From the NCBI RefSeq assembly GCF_051014685.1, contig NW_027478976.1, positions 246,910 through 310,909 of the forward strand: 64,000 bases of DNA, written 5' to 3'. Shown here one piece after another: positions 62,992 through 64,000 of the stretch (position 1 is the first letter of the stretch; each line of letters starts with the position of its first letter). This DNA comes from Ptiloglossa arizonensis (taxonomy: Eukaryota; Arthropoda; Insecta; Hymenoptera; Colletidae). Both the position numbers and the translations under genes were made by a program. The notes under the pieces were generated by a model, which saw nothing but the letters and a program-made list of their open reading frames with translations, ran no database searches and had not been told where the DNA came from.

Positions 62992-63868
62992 ATTATAACG
63001 GTATGAGTAGTTTTCCCCTAGACCGTTCTAGTTATTCGTTTTGAGCATCAGAACTGCGAAAATTTGGAGTTTCTCAAGCGTTTCTTACCCCAAAACTGCC
63101 ATATCTCGCGAACGGATTGACCAATCCGAAAAGTTTCTGTTGCATCTGAAAGTAGAAACTAGCCCCATTACAACGGTATGAGTAGTTTTCCACTAGACCG
63201 TTCTAGTTATTCGTTTTTGAGCATCAGAACTGCGAAAATTTGGAGATTCTCAAGCGTTTCTTACCTCAAAACTGCCATATCTCGCGAACGGATTGACCAA
63301 TCCGAAAAGTTTCTGTTGCATCTGAAAGTAGAAACTAGCCCCATTATAACGGTATGAGTAGTTTTCCCCTAGACCGTTCTAGTTATTCGTTTTTGAGCAT
63401 CAGAACTGCGAAAATTTGGAGTTTCTCAAGCGTTTCCTACATCAAAACTGCCATATCTCGCGAACGGATTGACCAATCCGCAAAGTTTCTGTTGCATCTG
63501 AAAGTAGAAACTAGCCCCATTACAACGGTATGAGTAGTTTTCCCCTAGACCGTTCTAGTTATTCGTTTCGAGCATCAGAACTGCGAAAATTTGGAGTTTC
63601 TCAAGCGTTTCTTACCTCAAAACTGCGATATCTCGCGAACGGATTGACCAATCCGCAAAGTTTCTGTTGCATCTGAAAGTAGAAACTAGCCCCATTACAA
63701 CTGTATGAGTAGTTTTCCCCTAGGCCGTTCTAGTTATTCGTTTCGAGCATCAGAACTGCGAAAATTTTGAGTTTCTCAAGCGTTTCTTACCCCAAAACTG
63801 CCATATCTCGCGAACGGATTGACCAATCCGAAAAGTTTCTACTGCATCTGAAAGTAGAAACTAGCCCC

Positions 63869-64000
63869 ATTATAACGGTATGAGTAGTTTTCCCCTAGAC
63901 CGTTCTAGTTATTCGTTTCGAGTATCAGAACTGCGAAAATTTGGAGTTTCTCAAGCGTTTCTTACCCCAAAACTGCCATATCTCGCGAACGGATTGACCA
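63869..64000. repeat. Partial terminal monomer, type B (132 bp)
   Basis: The window ends inside this monomer, at monomer position 132, in the dyad. It carries T5, A31, T55, G75 and C99 and pairs with 12077-12208. The cut is an artefact of the window; the array continues. Confidence 0.93.

Larger units (their letters stand above)
1..64000. repeat. Tandem satellite array, 175-bp monomer, about 366 copies
   Basis: The same 175-bp unit repeats head-to-tail from the first to the last base, always in the same orientation. Monomer starts fall at 1, 176, 351, 526 and so on; the last complete monomer ends at 63868. Consensus composition is 42 C and 33 G per 175 bp (43% GC). Monomers differ at a limited set of linked positions: 5, 9, 26, 31, 39, 51, 55, 75, 94, 99, 138, 143, 148, 149, 160 and 170. 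Phase shifts come only from one-base indels near 11601, 18716, 19320, 19328, 20050, 20294, 20418, 35315, 36190, 38814, 39688, 42662, 43011, 63216 and 63393, net -7. No transposon, gene, inverted segment or non-satellite base run is present. The array continues past both window ends. Family and species are not recognised; a heterochromatic or centromeric location is inference from the organisation alone. Confidence 0.98.
1..64000. other. Gene-free stretch: no coding or RNA gene supported
   Basis: Consensus stop codons lie in all three forward frames of the monomer (for example at positions 13, 17, 28, 38, 127, 156, 162, 169) and all three reverse frames (reverse stops read at 2, 27, 37, 41, 57, 83, 94, 168). 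Since 175 leaves remainder 1 on division by 3, every frame rotates through all phases, which caps open runs at about 160 nt forward and about 130 nt reverse. There is no tRNA cloverleaf, rRNA, splice-bounded exon or poly-A-tailed insertion. Transcripts from such satellites are known in many animals and plants, but nothing in the sequence identifies a promoter or a transcript here. Confidence 0.95.
48642..64000. repeat. Right-hand duplicate of the left domain (88 monomers, open at window end)
   Basis: Rare marks of the left domain recur here in the same order. Offsets are 47,591 bp from 1226/48817 to 4375/51966, then 47,241 bp, then 48,816 bp (from 5776/54592 to 10850/59666), then 51,791-51,792 bp (from 11201/62992 to the end). 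Each step is a whole number of monomers: -2, +9 and +17. The right copy is thus the left copy plus local expansions, 24 monomers longer over the compared span. Two extra T's near 63216 and 63393 are its only indels. Confidence 0.88.

Noticed and set aside
1..64000. CRISPR array
   Set aside because: The repeat is 175 bp with no unique spacers between copies; variation is by scattered substitutions, not alternating repeat and spacer.
1..64000. Short open reading frames as genes or a repeat protein
   Set aside because: A 175-bp period shifts frame by one in each unit, stops occur in every frame, and no open run should exceed about 160 nt.
1..64000. Transposon or its terminal repeats within the array
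   Set aside because: Indel bookkeeping leaves no room for any insertion; there are no target-site duplications or non-satellite runs.
1..64000. Bacterial or plasmid iterons, replication origin
   Set aside because: The array is far larger than any iteron cluster and has no linked replication gene; the organisation is that of eukaryotic satellite DNA.
1..64000. Telomeric repeats or a subtelomere border
   Set aside because: No short G-rich telomere motif or unique flank occurs anywhere in the window.

Overview
The whole window is one uninterrupted, head-to-tail satellite DNA array. The unit is 175 bp and all copies lie in the same orientation. Taking base 1 as the (arbitrary) unit start, there are 365 complete monomers followed by a 132-bp partial one (63869-64000). 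The phase can be followed from end to end. The 15 one-base insertions or deletions found sum to -7, exactly the shift seen at the last monomer, so no transposon, gene or unique sequence is hidden inside. I see no protein gene, RNA gene, CRISPR array or array edge. Because 175 is not a multiple of 3, each reading frame meets consensus stops within about 160 nt on the + strand and about 130 nt on the - strand.

Such an array points to a eukaryotic chromosome, most likely pericentromeric, centromeric or other constitutive heterochromatin. The consensus is about 43% GC with 10 CpG sites per monomer against about 8 expected, so there is no CpG depletion; this fits a lineage with little germline CpG methylation (many invertebrates) better than a vertebrate, but that is inference. 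I do not recognise the satellite family and name no species.

Monomers fall into recurring types set by linked variants (monomer positions 1-175). A = C5 G31 C55 T75 C99 A148. B = T5 A31 T55 G75 C99 G148. D = A31 T51 G75 C94 T99 C138 C170. E = A26 A31 T51 T99 T160 C170, and E' = E without T160/C170. F = G31 T39 G75 C99. G = T5 A31 T55 G75 T99 T138. H = A31 C55 G75 T99 C138. I = T9 G31 T75 C99, usually A148 C149, and I' = I with G75. J = A31 C55 G75 T99 C170. K = G31 C55 G75 T99 C138.

Layout: 1-1925 mostly A-B dimers; 1926-14351 a left domain built on a 13-monomer (2,275-bp) higher-order repeat D-E-F-E'-G-H-I-B-A-B-J-K-I' with deleted versions; 14352-18725 mixed; 18726-29747 two copies of a 31-32-monomer super-repeat (about 5.5 kb); 29748-34297 mixed, leading into 34298-44441, three copies of a 16-22-monomer super-repeat; 44442-48641 mixed with a 7-monomer duplication; 48642-64000 a second, more expanded copy of the left domain. 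The pattern is what repeated unequal exchange and local conversion produce. The only candidate functional element is a short dyad (CGGATTG, 2 nt, CAATCCG) beside a TCGCGA palindrome, nearly invariant in all monomers. There is no gene system here; the interest lies in the multi-level repeat architecture and in exchange junctions that can be read to tens of bases.
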